Assembly (NCBI GenBank): GCA_020848835.1
Contig: JADLHJ010000058.1
Span: forward strand, 1-64,000
Origin: Candidatus Hydrogenedentota bacterium
GTDB lineage: Bacteria > Hydrogenedentota > Hydrogenedentia > Hydrogenedentales > SLHB01
Length of the DNA: 64,000 bases
Direction: 5' to 3'
The notes beneath the pieces were generated by a model. The model was not told the DNA's origin and did no database searches. It saw only the letters and a program-made list of their open reading frames with translations. The first letter of the stretch is position 1. Each line of letters opens with the position of its first letter. Made by a program: the position numbers and the translations under genes. This document shows positions 50,300-58,245 of this stretch, piece by piece.

Positions 50300-51781
50300 A
50301 TGGAAAGCACTATGCCCGATCTCAGCGCCATGATACCGCCCCAACTCTTGAGCACGCTGCCCTTTGAAGGTAAATCGAAAGACGCGGTGCTCGATATTCT
50401 CGCGTCGTTCAAGGCACACGACGTGCCGTGGAAATCGGGGCGGATGTTCGGCTTCACTTACGATCCGGGCGAGGACGCGATGGACGTCGCCTACGACGGC
50501 TACATGCGCTTCCTCACGGAAAACGGATTGGACTGGACCGTGTTTCCAAGCATGCACAAACTCGAAACGGATCTCGTCGCGATCGCGCGCGAACTGCTGC
50601 GCGGCGACAAAGACGTAGTAGGGAGCTGTACCTCCGGCGGTACTGAGAGCATTTTGTGCGCGGTGAAGACAGCGCGCGATTACTGCCGCGCGCACAAGCC
50701 GCACATCACGCGCCCGGAAATCGTGTTGCCGGAGACAGCGCACCCGGCGTTCCACAAGGCCTGTTCGTATTTCGGCGTCACGCCGGTATTGACGGGCTAC
50801 GATCCCGATACCTTTCGCGCCGATGCGGACGCAATCCGCAATGCGATCACTGAGAACACAATATTGATTGTTGCATCCGCGCCCGGATACGCGCAGGGCG
50901 TGATCGATCCGATTCGCGCAGTTGGCGCTATCGCGCTGGAGCGCGGCGTGCTGTTTCATGTGGACGCCTGCGTTGGCGGTTTCCATCTGTCGTTCATGCG
51001 GCGCATGGGCCACGACTTGCCCGATTTCGATTTCAGCGTACCCGGCGTCACTTCCATGTCCGCGGACCTGCACAAGTACGCCTACGCGCCAAAAAATATT
51101 TCCTGCGTGTTGTACAAGAATCGCGATCTACGTTTCTTCCAATACTTCGCGAACCGCCGTACCACCTGCTACGCGATCATCAATTCCGCCGTGTTGAGTT
51201 CAAAATCGGGCGGGCCTTACGCGGGCGCATGGGCGATTCTGAATTATCTCGGCGAGTCCGGATACCGCCGCGTGATCGAAAAAGTACAAAGCGCAACGAA
51301 GAAGTTTATGGATGGTGTGAATGCCATTGACGGACTGCGCGTGTTGGGCAATCCGGAGATGTGCATGTTCTCATTCGTCTCGGATCGCTACAACGTGTTC
51401 GAGATTGCCGACCGCATGCGCGAAAAGAAGTTCTACGTGCAGCCGCAATTTACGCACGGCGTCACACCAGCGAATCTGCATATCTCGATGGATTGGGCAA
51501 GCGCGGATCACGTTGATGGCGCGTTGCAAGCGTTGCGCGAAACGGTCAATGAACTCGACTCGTCCACCGACTCCATCAACCTCGCCGACATACGCACACA
51601 CGTGCGCGAACTTGTGGCGCAACTCGGCCCTGATGCAGAAACGGCCTTACGCGAGATGGCAGGAATCTCCGACGGCGGACTTCCCGGCAAGCTGGCGTTG
51701 ATCAATTCCGTGATGGATGCGCTTCCCGACGAGATGGCGGAGTACATCCTCACAAATTACATGAACCAGACCTTCGCGTAA
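50300..51781 (+). CDS. PLP-dependent decarboxylase / sphingosine-1-phosphate lyase-like enzyme
   Basis: The 493-residue protein fits group II decarboxylase/S1P lyase: GSCTSGGTESILCAVKTARD (PLP phosphate region), ETAHPAFHKACSYFG, VDACVGGFHLSF, and SADLHKYAYAPKN with Lys259 as the PLP lysine. ADLHKY with the YAPKN continuation is more typical of the S1P lyase branch than of tyrosine or glutamate decarboxylases. It would split phosphorylated long-chain bases, or decarboxylate an amino acid. The MFS gene follows after 6 bases. ATG 50300 is chosen, though 50312 is possible. Confidence 0.85.
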   Translation: MESTMPDLSAMIPPQLLSTLPFEGKSKDAVLDILASFKAHDVPWKSGRMFGFTYDPGEDAMDVAYDGYMRFLTENGLDWTVFPSMHKLETDLVAIARELLRGDKDVVGSCTSGGTESILCAVKTARDYCRAHKPHITRPEIVLPETAHPAFHKACSYFGVTPVLTGYDPDTFRADADAIRNAITENTILIVASAPGYAQGVIDPIRAVGAIALERGVLFHVDACVGGFHLSFMRRMGHDLPDFDFSVPGVTSMSADLHKYAYAPKNISCVLYKNRDLRFFQYFANRRTTCYAIINSAVLSSKSGGPYAGAWAILNYLGESGYRRVIEKVQSATKKFMDGVNAIDGLRVLGNPEMCMFSFVSDRYNVFEIADRMREKKFYVQPQFTHGVTPANLHISMDWASADHVDGALQALRETVNELDSSTDSINLADIRTHVRELVAQLGPDAETALREMAGISDGGLPGKLALINSVMDALPDEMAEYILTNYMNQTFA

Positions 51782-51787
51782 CCCGCA

Positions 51788-53044
51788 ATGACCTTCGCGC
51801 AACGCACACAACACTCGCGGCGCTGGATCGTGCCGCTGGTGCTCGGCGTATCGTTGTACATCGCGTTCATCGATCGCATGAATCTCTCCATCGCGATGCC
51901 GCACATCGCGGAGCACTACGGCTGGACGGCGAGCGAAGTGGGCAGCAAGGGCGGACTGCTGCTCGGTTCGTTTTTCGTTGCCTACGGCATTTCGAATATT
52001 TTGCTGAGTGGGTTCGCGGCGCGCATGGGCGCACGCCGCAGCCTCATCGCGCTCGTCATTTGCTTTTCGATTTTCACCGCGCTCGGCGCGCCGCTCGGAA
52101 ATTCGCTCGCCCTATTTGTTTTGACGCGTGTACTACTCGGCTTCGGCGAAGGCGTGCACTTTCCCATGATGAGCGTGGTCACGCAAAACTGGTTTCCCGT
52201 CTTCGAACGTTCCCGCGCAAACGCAATCTGGGGTTTTGGCAGCATCCTCGCAATGGTCACGATGCCGATCTTTCTAGTGCCCGTGATCGAAAAGTTTGGG
52301 TGGCAGGCGATGCTGCTCGTATGCGGCGCGTTGGGCCTCTTGGTCACGGTGCCGCTGCTGTACCTCGTAATCTTCGATACGCCGCGACGCGCACCCTACA
52401 TGTCGCGCGAGGAGATCGAATTCATCGAGCACGGACTCAGCAGCGACGTCGCGCCAGTCCCCGCGGACTGGTCATTCCTCCGCTCCCACGTTTTCATCCT
52501 CGCGGCAATCGGCGCCGTGCTGAACAACTTCTGCTGCTACGGCATCATCAATTGGCTGCCGACCTACTTCGTCAAAGCGCGATCGATGGACTTCTCCAAT
52601 CTGTGGTACGCGGCGTCCTTGCCCTACGTCGCCGCATTCGTCGCCTTCGTGTTATTCGGATTGCTCGGCGACAAACTGAACCGCCGCATCCCCTTCGCCG
52701 CCGCGGGCTTTCTCGCAACGACCATATGCCTGCTATACGCGATCAAAGCGCCAACCATTCCACTCGCAGTCGCGGCCTTTTCAACGGCAACGTTTTTCCA
52801 ATCCGCGTACATCTCCCAAGAGTTCGCCATCGTACAACGCATTCTCCCCTCGGAGATTCTCGGCAAAGCCGCCGGCGTCTACACCGGCATCTCCGTACTT
52901 GGCGGCGCGGTAGGCGGTACGATCCTCCTCGGCCAAATCGTAGCATTCACCGGCAGCTACGACGCAGGCCTCTACAGCGTAGTCGTCGCCAGCATACTCG
53001 GCGCAGTGGTGATGGGATTACTAAGTCGATCGGTAAAGTACTAA
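51788..53044 (+). CDS. MFS transporter, anion:cation symporter-like
   Basis: The 418-residue protein has twelve helices. SLYIAFIDRMNLSIAMPHIAEHYG and RVLLGFGEGVHFPMMSVVTQNWFP are characteristic of the ACS/SLC17-type branch, which moves organic anions such as hexuronates, phthalate or phosphate esters. It lies 6 bases after the decarboxylase stop and is surely co-transcribed with it. Confidence 0.9.
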   Translation: MTFAQRTQHSRRWIVPLVLGVSLYIAFIDRMNLSIAMPHIAEHYGWTASEVGSKGGLLLGSFFVAYGISNILLSGFAARMGARRSLIALVICFSIFTALGAPLGNSLALFVLTRVLLGFGEGVHFPMMSVVTQNWFPVFERSRANAIWGFGSILAMVTMPIFLVPVIEKFGWQAMLLVCGALGLLVTVPLLYLVIFDTPRRAPYMSREEIEFIEHGLSSDVAPVPADWSFLRSHVFILAAIGAVLNNFCCYGIINWLPTYFVKARSMDFSNLWYAASLPYVAAFVAFVLFGLLGDKLNRRIPFAAAGFLATTICLLYAIKAPTIPLAVAAFSTATFFQSAYISQEFAIVQRILPSEILGKAAGVYTGISVLGGAVGGTILLGQIVAFTGSYDAGLYSVVVASILGAVVMGLLSRSVKY

Positions 53045-53052
53045 AGGTATCC

Positions 53053-53192
53053 TTATCGCAAGAAGCCTATTTGGAGTGCGGCGGCGGGTAGACGCCGCTT
53101 TGGCTGTCTATCGCAATAGACGTCATTTCATTGACAAGACAGCCAAAGCGATGTCTACGCTAACCGCTCCGCCACCGCACTCCAAATAGCGC
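53053..53192. repeat. Dispersed palindromic element, most complete copy
   Basis: TTATCGCAAG, CCTATTTGGAGTGCGG and GTAGACGCCGCTTTGGCTGT on the left face GACAGCCAAAGCG, GTCTACGC and CCGCACTCCAAATAGC on the right. The outer 12-14 bases and the core 12 bases are good inverted repeats. It sits between convergent genes, as does the copy at 7860-7980. Confidence 0.8.
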
Positions 53193-53232
53193 TCGGCACA
53201 ACGATGGTTTGATTAACATTAACTTCAAAAAT

Positions 53233-54489
53233 TTATCTTTCGCCGTCGATGCGATACAAATGCGTCTTCGTGCGCATCAGCAACGCACCATCCGCCACCG
53301 CGGGCGACGCCCACACTTCTCCATCGAGTTGATTCACCGCTAGTTCGCGGTACGCGCGCTCCGGCGCGATGACGGTCGTGCGCCCTTTTTTGTTCGTCAA
53401 ATAAATACGCCCCGGTGCGGCGAGCAACGACGACCAATAATCACCTTCCATTAACTGCTCCCACACCTGCGTGCCCGTCGCCGCCTCCGTGCAAATGAGC
53501 CTGGAATTCTGGCCCATCGTAAACAACAGATCGTCCACAAGCACCGGCGACGACTCGTGCGGCGAATTCTTCGTCATCTTCCAAACCACGTGTGTATCCG
53601 TCACATCGCCGACACCGCCCTCGCGGATCGCCCACAACTCCGTTGCGCCAGGAGAACCACCCGTGTTTACAAACAACAGTCCATGCCCGGTAACAATGCG
53701 CGAGATCGTGCTGTCATCGCGATATCGCACACGCCAGATTTCCTCGCCCGTGCGCGGATTGTGTCCCGTCACCAACAGCGCACCGTTGCTGACCATTTGT
53801 GGTTTGCCATCCACCGTGATGAAAATCGGTGTCTGATACGACTTTTTGTAAACACCCTGAATGCTGTCCACATAAAGATCGGCGGGCCGGTTATAGGTCC
53901 ATACCGTCTCCCCCGTCTTCTTATTCAACGCAGCAGTGAAGTATTTGTCGGTGCCTTCAATCGTGAGAATCAGCAGGTCTTCATATAGCACCGGCGACGA
54001 TGCAGCGCCCTGCATGTGATCGCAATTCAGATCGGTCCGCTTCCACAAAATCTCGCCCGACTTCGTGTCGATGCACGCCGTGCCGTCGCTCCCGTAATGC
54101 ACATACACGCGCCCCGCCTCAATCACAGGCGAAGGCGTTGCATACGAATTGCTCGGGTTCTTCTTCTGCGGCTGCTCAACGTGAAACACGGAGATATCAT
54201 GTTTGATCTCCCCCGTCTTCAGATCGATCCCGACCGCATACAGATCGCTGCCATCTTCCTTCGCCGTCGTCAACCACACCTGCTTCCCCAGCACAACCGG
54301 CGTCGAGTATCCGAGATCATGTATCGCCGTCTTCCACGCCACGTTTTCCGTTTCCGACCAGCGCAGCGGCAACTTCTCCGATTTCGCTTGCCCTTGCTCC
54401 CCTGGCCCGCGCCAATCCGGCCAATCGGCGTGAGCTGCCATGATGAAACCGATCAACACCACCTGAATCAGCAGGACACGTAAACGCAC
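53233..54489 (-). CDS. Exported PQQ-type beta-propeller protein
   Basis: The 418-residue protein has a signal peptide and eight PQQ/BamB-like blades (WPDWRGPGEQGQAKSEKLPL, LYAVGIDLKTGEIKHD, IDTKSGEILWKRTDLN, GHNPRTGEEIWRVRYRDD, ATGTQVWEQLMEGDYW). The DWPDWRGPxGxG start is typical of PQQ-like proteins widespread in Planctomycetes; most lack the dehydrogenase active site and their role is unknown. GTG 54489 has GGAG at 9 bases, preferred over ATG 54522. Confidence 0.85.
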   Translation of the reverse strand: MRLRVLLIQVVLIGFIMAAHADWPDWRGPGEQGQAKSEKLPLRWSETENVAWKTAIHDLGYSTPVVLGKQVWLTTAKEDGSDLYAVGIDLKTGEIKHDISVFHVEQPQKKNPSNSYATPSPVIEAGRVYVHYGSDGTACIDTKSGEILWKRTDLNCDHMQGAASSPVLYEDLLILTIEGTDKYFTAALNKKTGETVWTYNRPADLYVDSIQGVYKKSYQTPIFITVDGKPQMVSNGALLVTGHNPRTGEEIWRVRYRDDSTISRIVTGHGLLFVNTGGSPGATELWAIREGGVGDVTDTHVVWKMTKNSPHESSPVLVDDLLFTMGQNSRLICTEAATGTQVWEQLMEGDYWSSLLAAPGRIYLTNKKGRTTVIAPERAYRELAVNQLDGEVWASPAVADGALLMRTKTHLYRIDGER

Positions 54490-54716
54490 TGTGGTTAGCT
54501 CCAATTTAATGATGCGCAGCACGCCTTAAATAGGCGTCTGTGCACATGACAAAAATCGTGCCTCGGATGCACAAGACCCAGTTAATCAGAAATACACGAT
54601 TGACGCAAAGCGGCGAGACCATTCCCGCAAACCGTCCAAGTGCGCAATTTCTGCACAGTTTGCCCGCTTTCGTTCCCTCCTTGCATAGCGTAACGCGCCA
54701 ATCCCCGGAAAATTCC

Positions 54717-54732
54717 AGGCATGCCGGTTGCA
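54717..54732 (+). promoter_or_regulatory. Sigma-54 promoter of the Asp-rich protein gene
   Basis: AGGCATG-CCGG-TTGCA matches the sigma-54 consensus TGGCACG-N4-TTGCW at all but two positions and keeps the invariant GG-N10-GC spacing. Transcription would start near 54743, about 77 bases before the ATG. The NtrC-type regulator encoded downstream is of the class that activates such promoters. The palindrome TGTGCACA near 54539 is a possible activator site. Confidence 0.7.
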
Positions 54733-54819
54733 CTTGAGAGCCAAGCAATTGAATAGAGCGGTCGGCGCGGGTCGGGTGAATTCGTGCGGGACCGACAATC
54801 ACAGAAAGGACGGTACACC

Positions 54820-55446
54820 ATGGGAACGAAATCTTTATTCTGGATGGGCGTGTTGGCGATGACGATTTACAGTCTCGCCGTCTTTGGGTCTTCAGCATTG
54901 GCAGGACCGAAGGACCAGGCGCGCGGCACGTGTTCGCAAAAGGAATACGTGGATGAAAACGGCGACGGCGTGTGCGATCATTTTGTGGACGCGGACAACG
55001 ACGGCGTGTGCGATGTCAAGCATGCACGGCAAGGACATCGCCGCGGCGCAGAGGGCAAGGGTCAGGGTCAGGGGCGTTGCACGGGTTCAGCCCGGTGCCC
55101 GAACTTTGTCGACGCAAACAATGACGGTGTAAACGACAACTTCATCGACGAGAACAGCGATGGCGTCTGCGACAATAAGGGCAAAGGCGGCCAATGTAAA
55201 GGGCAGTGCCCGAACTACGTGGATGCGAACAACGACGGCGTCAACGACAACTTCATCGACGAGAACAACGACGGTGTATGCGACAACAAAGGCCAGCGCG
55301 GTCAGGGGCAGTGCCAGGGTAATCAACGCGGCGCGGGGCTCGGCCTGGGCAAGAACTTCATTGATGAAGACGGCGACGGCAAGTGCGACAACCCGCAAGC
55401 CGGTAATCGCTGGGGCGGCCAGCGCCGCGGCGCATGCAAGAACTAA
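54820..55446 (+). CDS. Exported protein with seven DxNxDGxxD calcium-type loops
   Basis: The 208-residue protein has a signal peptide (to about residue 29, FGSSALAG). The mature part holds seven loops of the form (F/Y)(V/I)DxNxDGVCD/ND, mostly in pairs, separated by Gly/Gln/Lys-rich linkers. The Asp/Asn spacing is that of EF-hand or dockerin loops, so calcium or another divalent metal is the expected ligand; the many Cys (VCD, CxxxCP) may form disulfides or bind metal. It precedes the kinase and regulator genes and would be their main target, as ZraP is for ZraSR. AAAGGA precedes the ATG. Confidence 0.75.
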   Translation: MGTKSLFWMGVLAMTIYSLAVFGSSALAGPKDQARGTCSQKEYVDENGDGVCDHFVDADNDGVCDVKHARQGHRRGAEGKGQGQGRCTGSARCPNFVDANNDGVNDNFIDENSDGVCDNKGKGGQCKGQCPNYVDANNDGVNDNFIDENNDGVCDNKGQRGQGQCQGNQRGAGLGLGKNFIDEDGDGKCDNPQAGNRWGGQRRGACKN

Positions 55447-55492
55447 GCACTTGGTCGAACATCGCGATAACGGAGCGTAGTCTACGCAGCAA

Positions 55493-56848
55493 ATGAGAAC
55501 ATCGGGGAGATACTTACTGGCGGCCGCACTCGTGGCGGCTGCCGGTACGTTTCTGTTGTACCGGGATTATCAATCGGAAGTTTCGAAACATCGCAGCGTC
55601 CTGCTCGCCCGCGCGCAAACGACATTGGATGCGTTGGCCGCGGGCATTCGGGCGCAGGGACGAATGGGCCGGTACCGTCCTGAGCGCCTCACGGAAATTT
55701 TCGAAGAACTCGCCTACACACCGGACATCTTGGGCCTTCAACTCATTGCGAGTGACGGCGAGACGGTCTCTATGGGAGGAGATACCGGCGACGCACCACT
55801 ACCAGTCAACACGGATCCCGTGTGGCGGGATGATATGTTGATCGTGTCGAGCGCACCCATGTCTTTGATGCACGCTCCCGACGGACCACTTACGCACGGT
55901 CCTGGAAATGGCCCAATGTGGGGACACACGGGCGGCAGCGCGGAACCGGCGGACATGGAAGGTTGGCAACCGTTCCCGACCGGCCCGTATACGTTGATTG
56001 CGGTCATGGATACGAGCTCGATTGTGCGCGAATCGCGGCGAGACCACCTGCGATTCTATCTCTCCACTGCGGTGTTGTTGGCCGCGGTAAGTCTTGCGTG
56101 GTGGGTACTGACAGCGCGTGCGAAACAACGTGACCTGCAGGATGCGCTGCTGTCGGCCCAGGCGCGCACGGAGCGCCAGGAACAGTTGGCACGCCTCGGT
56201 GCCGGCCTGGCGCATGAAACGAAAAATCCGCTGGGAATTGTTCGTGGTCTGGCGCAACTCATTGCCGACGCGCCGGATTCAACGACGTACCCCTTAGAGA
56301 ACCGAAAGCGCGCTGAAACCATTGTGGACGAAGTGGACAGGACGATTGGCCAGATCGATTCCTTCCTCACCGTATCACGTCCGCGCACGCCGGCTATCGG
56401 TTCGATTGCATTGGATGAATTCATCCCATCGTTGCTGGCATTGGTCGACGCCGAAGCACAGCGAAAAAATACCAGGCTCGTTGGCATTACGACCGGAGTT
56501 GTCATCCGCGCGGATGCAGACCTTTTGCGGCGCACCTTGCTGAATCTTTTGATCAATTCGCTGCGCGCAATTCGAGAAGGCGGCGAGATCCGCGTCGAAG
56601 CCGCGCGCGTTTCTCGCACCATTTCGCTCGCGGTTTCCGATACCGGCTGCGGCATCGCGCCGGAGGATATTGAACATGTGACCGAGGTGTACTACAGCAA
56701 GTTCGAGGGTGGAAGCGGCTTGGGTCTGGCGATCGTTGCGCAGAATGTAGAGGCGCATGGCTGGCAATTAAAAGTAGAATCCCAATTGGGAAAGGGCACG
56801 CGCGTGACGATCTTCGGTATTCAAGAGGCCACTGCCCATGGCGCCTAG
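55493..56848 (+). CDS. Membrane sensor histidine kinase with Met/His-rich periplasmic segment
   Basis: The 451-residue protein has membrane helices at about 7-23 and 187-207 and a periplasmic domain between. Residues 122-155 contain several Met and His (PMSLMHAPDGPLTH, NGPMWGHTGG), suited to Cu, Zn or Ni. The kinase core has GLAHETKNPLGIVRGLAQLI with His241, an N box (LLNLLINSLRAI), DTGCGIAP and GGSGLGLAI. This resembles ZraS/NtrB/AtoS-type kinases. It overlaps the regulator gene by 11 bases. Confidence 0.9.
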   Translation: MRTSGRYLLAAALVAAAGTFLLYRDYQSEVSKHRSVLLARAQTTLDALAAGIRAQGRMGRYRPERLTEIFEELAYTPDILGLQLIASDGETVSMGGDTGDAPLPVNTDPVWRDDMLIVSSAPMSLMHAPDGPLTHGPGNGPMWGHTGGSAEPADMEGWQPFPTGPYTLIAVMDTSSIVRESRRDHLRFYLSTAVLLAAVSLAWWVLTARAKQRDLQDALLSAQARTERQEQLARLGAGLAHETKNPLGIVRGLAQLIADAPDSTTYPLENRKRAETIVDEVDRTIGQIDSFLTVSRPRTPAIGSIALDEFIPSLLALVDAEAQRKNTRLVGITTGVVIRADADLLRRTLLNLLINSLRAIREGGEIRVEAARVSRTISLAVSDTGCGIAPEDIEHVTEVYYSKFEGGSGLGLAIVAQNVEAHGWQLKVESQLGKGTRVTIFGIQEATAHGA

Positions 56849-58145
56849 GCAGCCGCGGATCGCTATCGTGGACGATGAAGCCGGCCAGCGCCAGTTGCTC
56901 GACAACGCGCTGCAACGCGCCGGTTACGAAACGATCCTTTGCGAAAACGGCGAAGAAGGTCTTGTCGCGTCGGCGGATTGCGACATGATGATTCTCGATG
57001 TGCGCATGCCGGGTCTCAGCGGTCTCGAAGTGCTCGATCGATTGAAAACAACCGCGCCATCATTACCCGTGCTGCTCATGACCGCGTATATCGACGTCCG
57101 TGACGCAGTATCCGCAATCAAATCCGGCGCATTGGATTATTTGGAAAAGCCCGTCGATCTCGACGAATTGATCGCGGCCGTTGACGATGCGCTTGGGCAG
57201 TCCGGTCGATCGGTATCGACCGAATCCGATTCGATCTCGCGCTACGTCGGCGCCGAAAGCAGCGCGATGCGACAAGTGCTTTCACAGGCGTTACGCGCGG
57301 CCACCACCGACGCGACGATACTGATCTTAGGCGAAAGCGGTACGGGCAAACAGGTGCTCGCAGAGTTTATTCAAGCCGAAAGCCTTCGCGCCGGCAAACC
57401 TTTCGTTACCGTGAACTGCGGTGCGATACCCGCCAATCTGATCGAAAGCGAATTGTTCGGCCACGAGAAAGGCGCGTTTACCGGAGCGGATGCGCGCCGC
57501 ATCGGGCGTTTTGAAGAAGCCGGCGGCGGCACGTTGTTCCTCGATGAAGTGGGCGACTTGCCCTTGCCGTTGCAGCCCGCATTTCTTCGTGTACTCGAAA
57601 GTGGAACATTTACGCGCGTCGGGGGCGGTCGTGAGATTTCCGTTGATGTACGTATCATCGCGGCAACCAATCGAAACCTCGAAGACGATGTAAGGGCCGG
57701 GCGCTTTCGCGAGGACTTGTATTTTCGATTGAACGTGTTCCCATTAATGATCTCGCCGTTGCGCGAACGCCGGGACGACGTGCTGCCCTTAGCAGAATTC
57801 TTTTTGAAGCAACACCGCAAACGCCTCTCGCCCGCAGCCGAACGATTGCTGGTTCAGTACGACTGGCCGGGTAACGTACGCGAACTTCGGAATGCGCTTG
57901 AGCGGGCAAGTATTCTCGCCGCAGGCTCGCTCATCCTCCCCTCCGATTTTCCCGCGCATATTCAAGACGCAAAACCAACCGCGCGCGCCGATGACAAGGT
58001 GCTCGTCGGCGATATGCAGGAGATCCAACGCAGGGCAATCCTGGAAGCGCTAGAGAAAACCGCCGGCAACAAGACTCGCGCGGCAAAGCTGCTGGGTATC
58101 AGCCGGAGAAATCTGATCTACAAATTGCGCGACTACGGGCTGTAG
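56838..58145 (+). CDS. NtrC-family sigma-54-dependent response regulator
   Basis: The 435-residue protein has a receiver domain (Asp54 in ILDVRMPG, conserved Lys104), a sigma-54 activation AAA+ domain (Walker A GESGTGKQ at 165-172; GAFTGA at 212-217, which contacts sigma-54; Walker B LFLDEVGDL) and a C-terminal Fis-type HTH (NKTRAAKLLGISRRNLIYKLRDYGL). All parts needed to activate the promoter at 54717 are present. The start lies within the end of the kinase gene. Confidence 0.95.
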   Translation: MAPRQPRIAIVDDEAGQRQLLDNALQRAGYETILCENGEEGLVASADCDMMILDVRMPGLSGLEVLDRLKTTAPSLPVLLMTAYIDVRDAVSAIKSGALDYLEKPVDLDELIAAVDDALGQSGRSVSTESDSISRYVGAESSAMRQVLSQALRAATTDATILILGESGTGKQVLAEFIQAESLRAGKPFVTVNCGAIPANLIESELFGHEKGAFTGADARRIGRFEEAGGGTLFLDEVGDLPLPLQPAFLRVLESGTFTRVGGGREISVDVRIIAATNRNLEDDVRAGRFREDLYFRLNVFPLMISPLRERRDDVLPLAEFFLKQHRKRLSPAAERLLVQYDWPGNVRELRNALERASILAAGSLILPSDFPAHIQDAKPTARADDKVLVGDMQEIQRRAILEALEKTAGNKTRAAKLLGISRRNLIYKLRDYGL

Positions 58146-58245
58146 ACCCTATGCACACATCCGCCGCAGACGAATTTCAGCGTCATTCGACTATTGCGTC
58201 GCGTCAGATTACGATAATGCCTTCCACACCCGAAGGGAGGCTGCG

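Noticed and set aside
54940-55400. Short repeats that could suggest a CRISPR or tandem-repeat array
   Set aside because: The repeats encode the DxNxDG loops of a protein in one frame, vary at third positions and have no spacer regularity.
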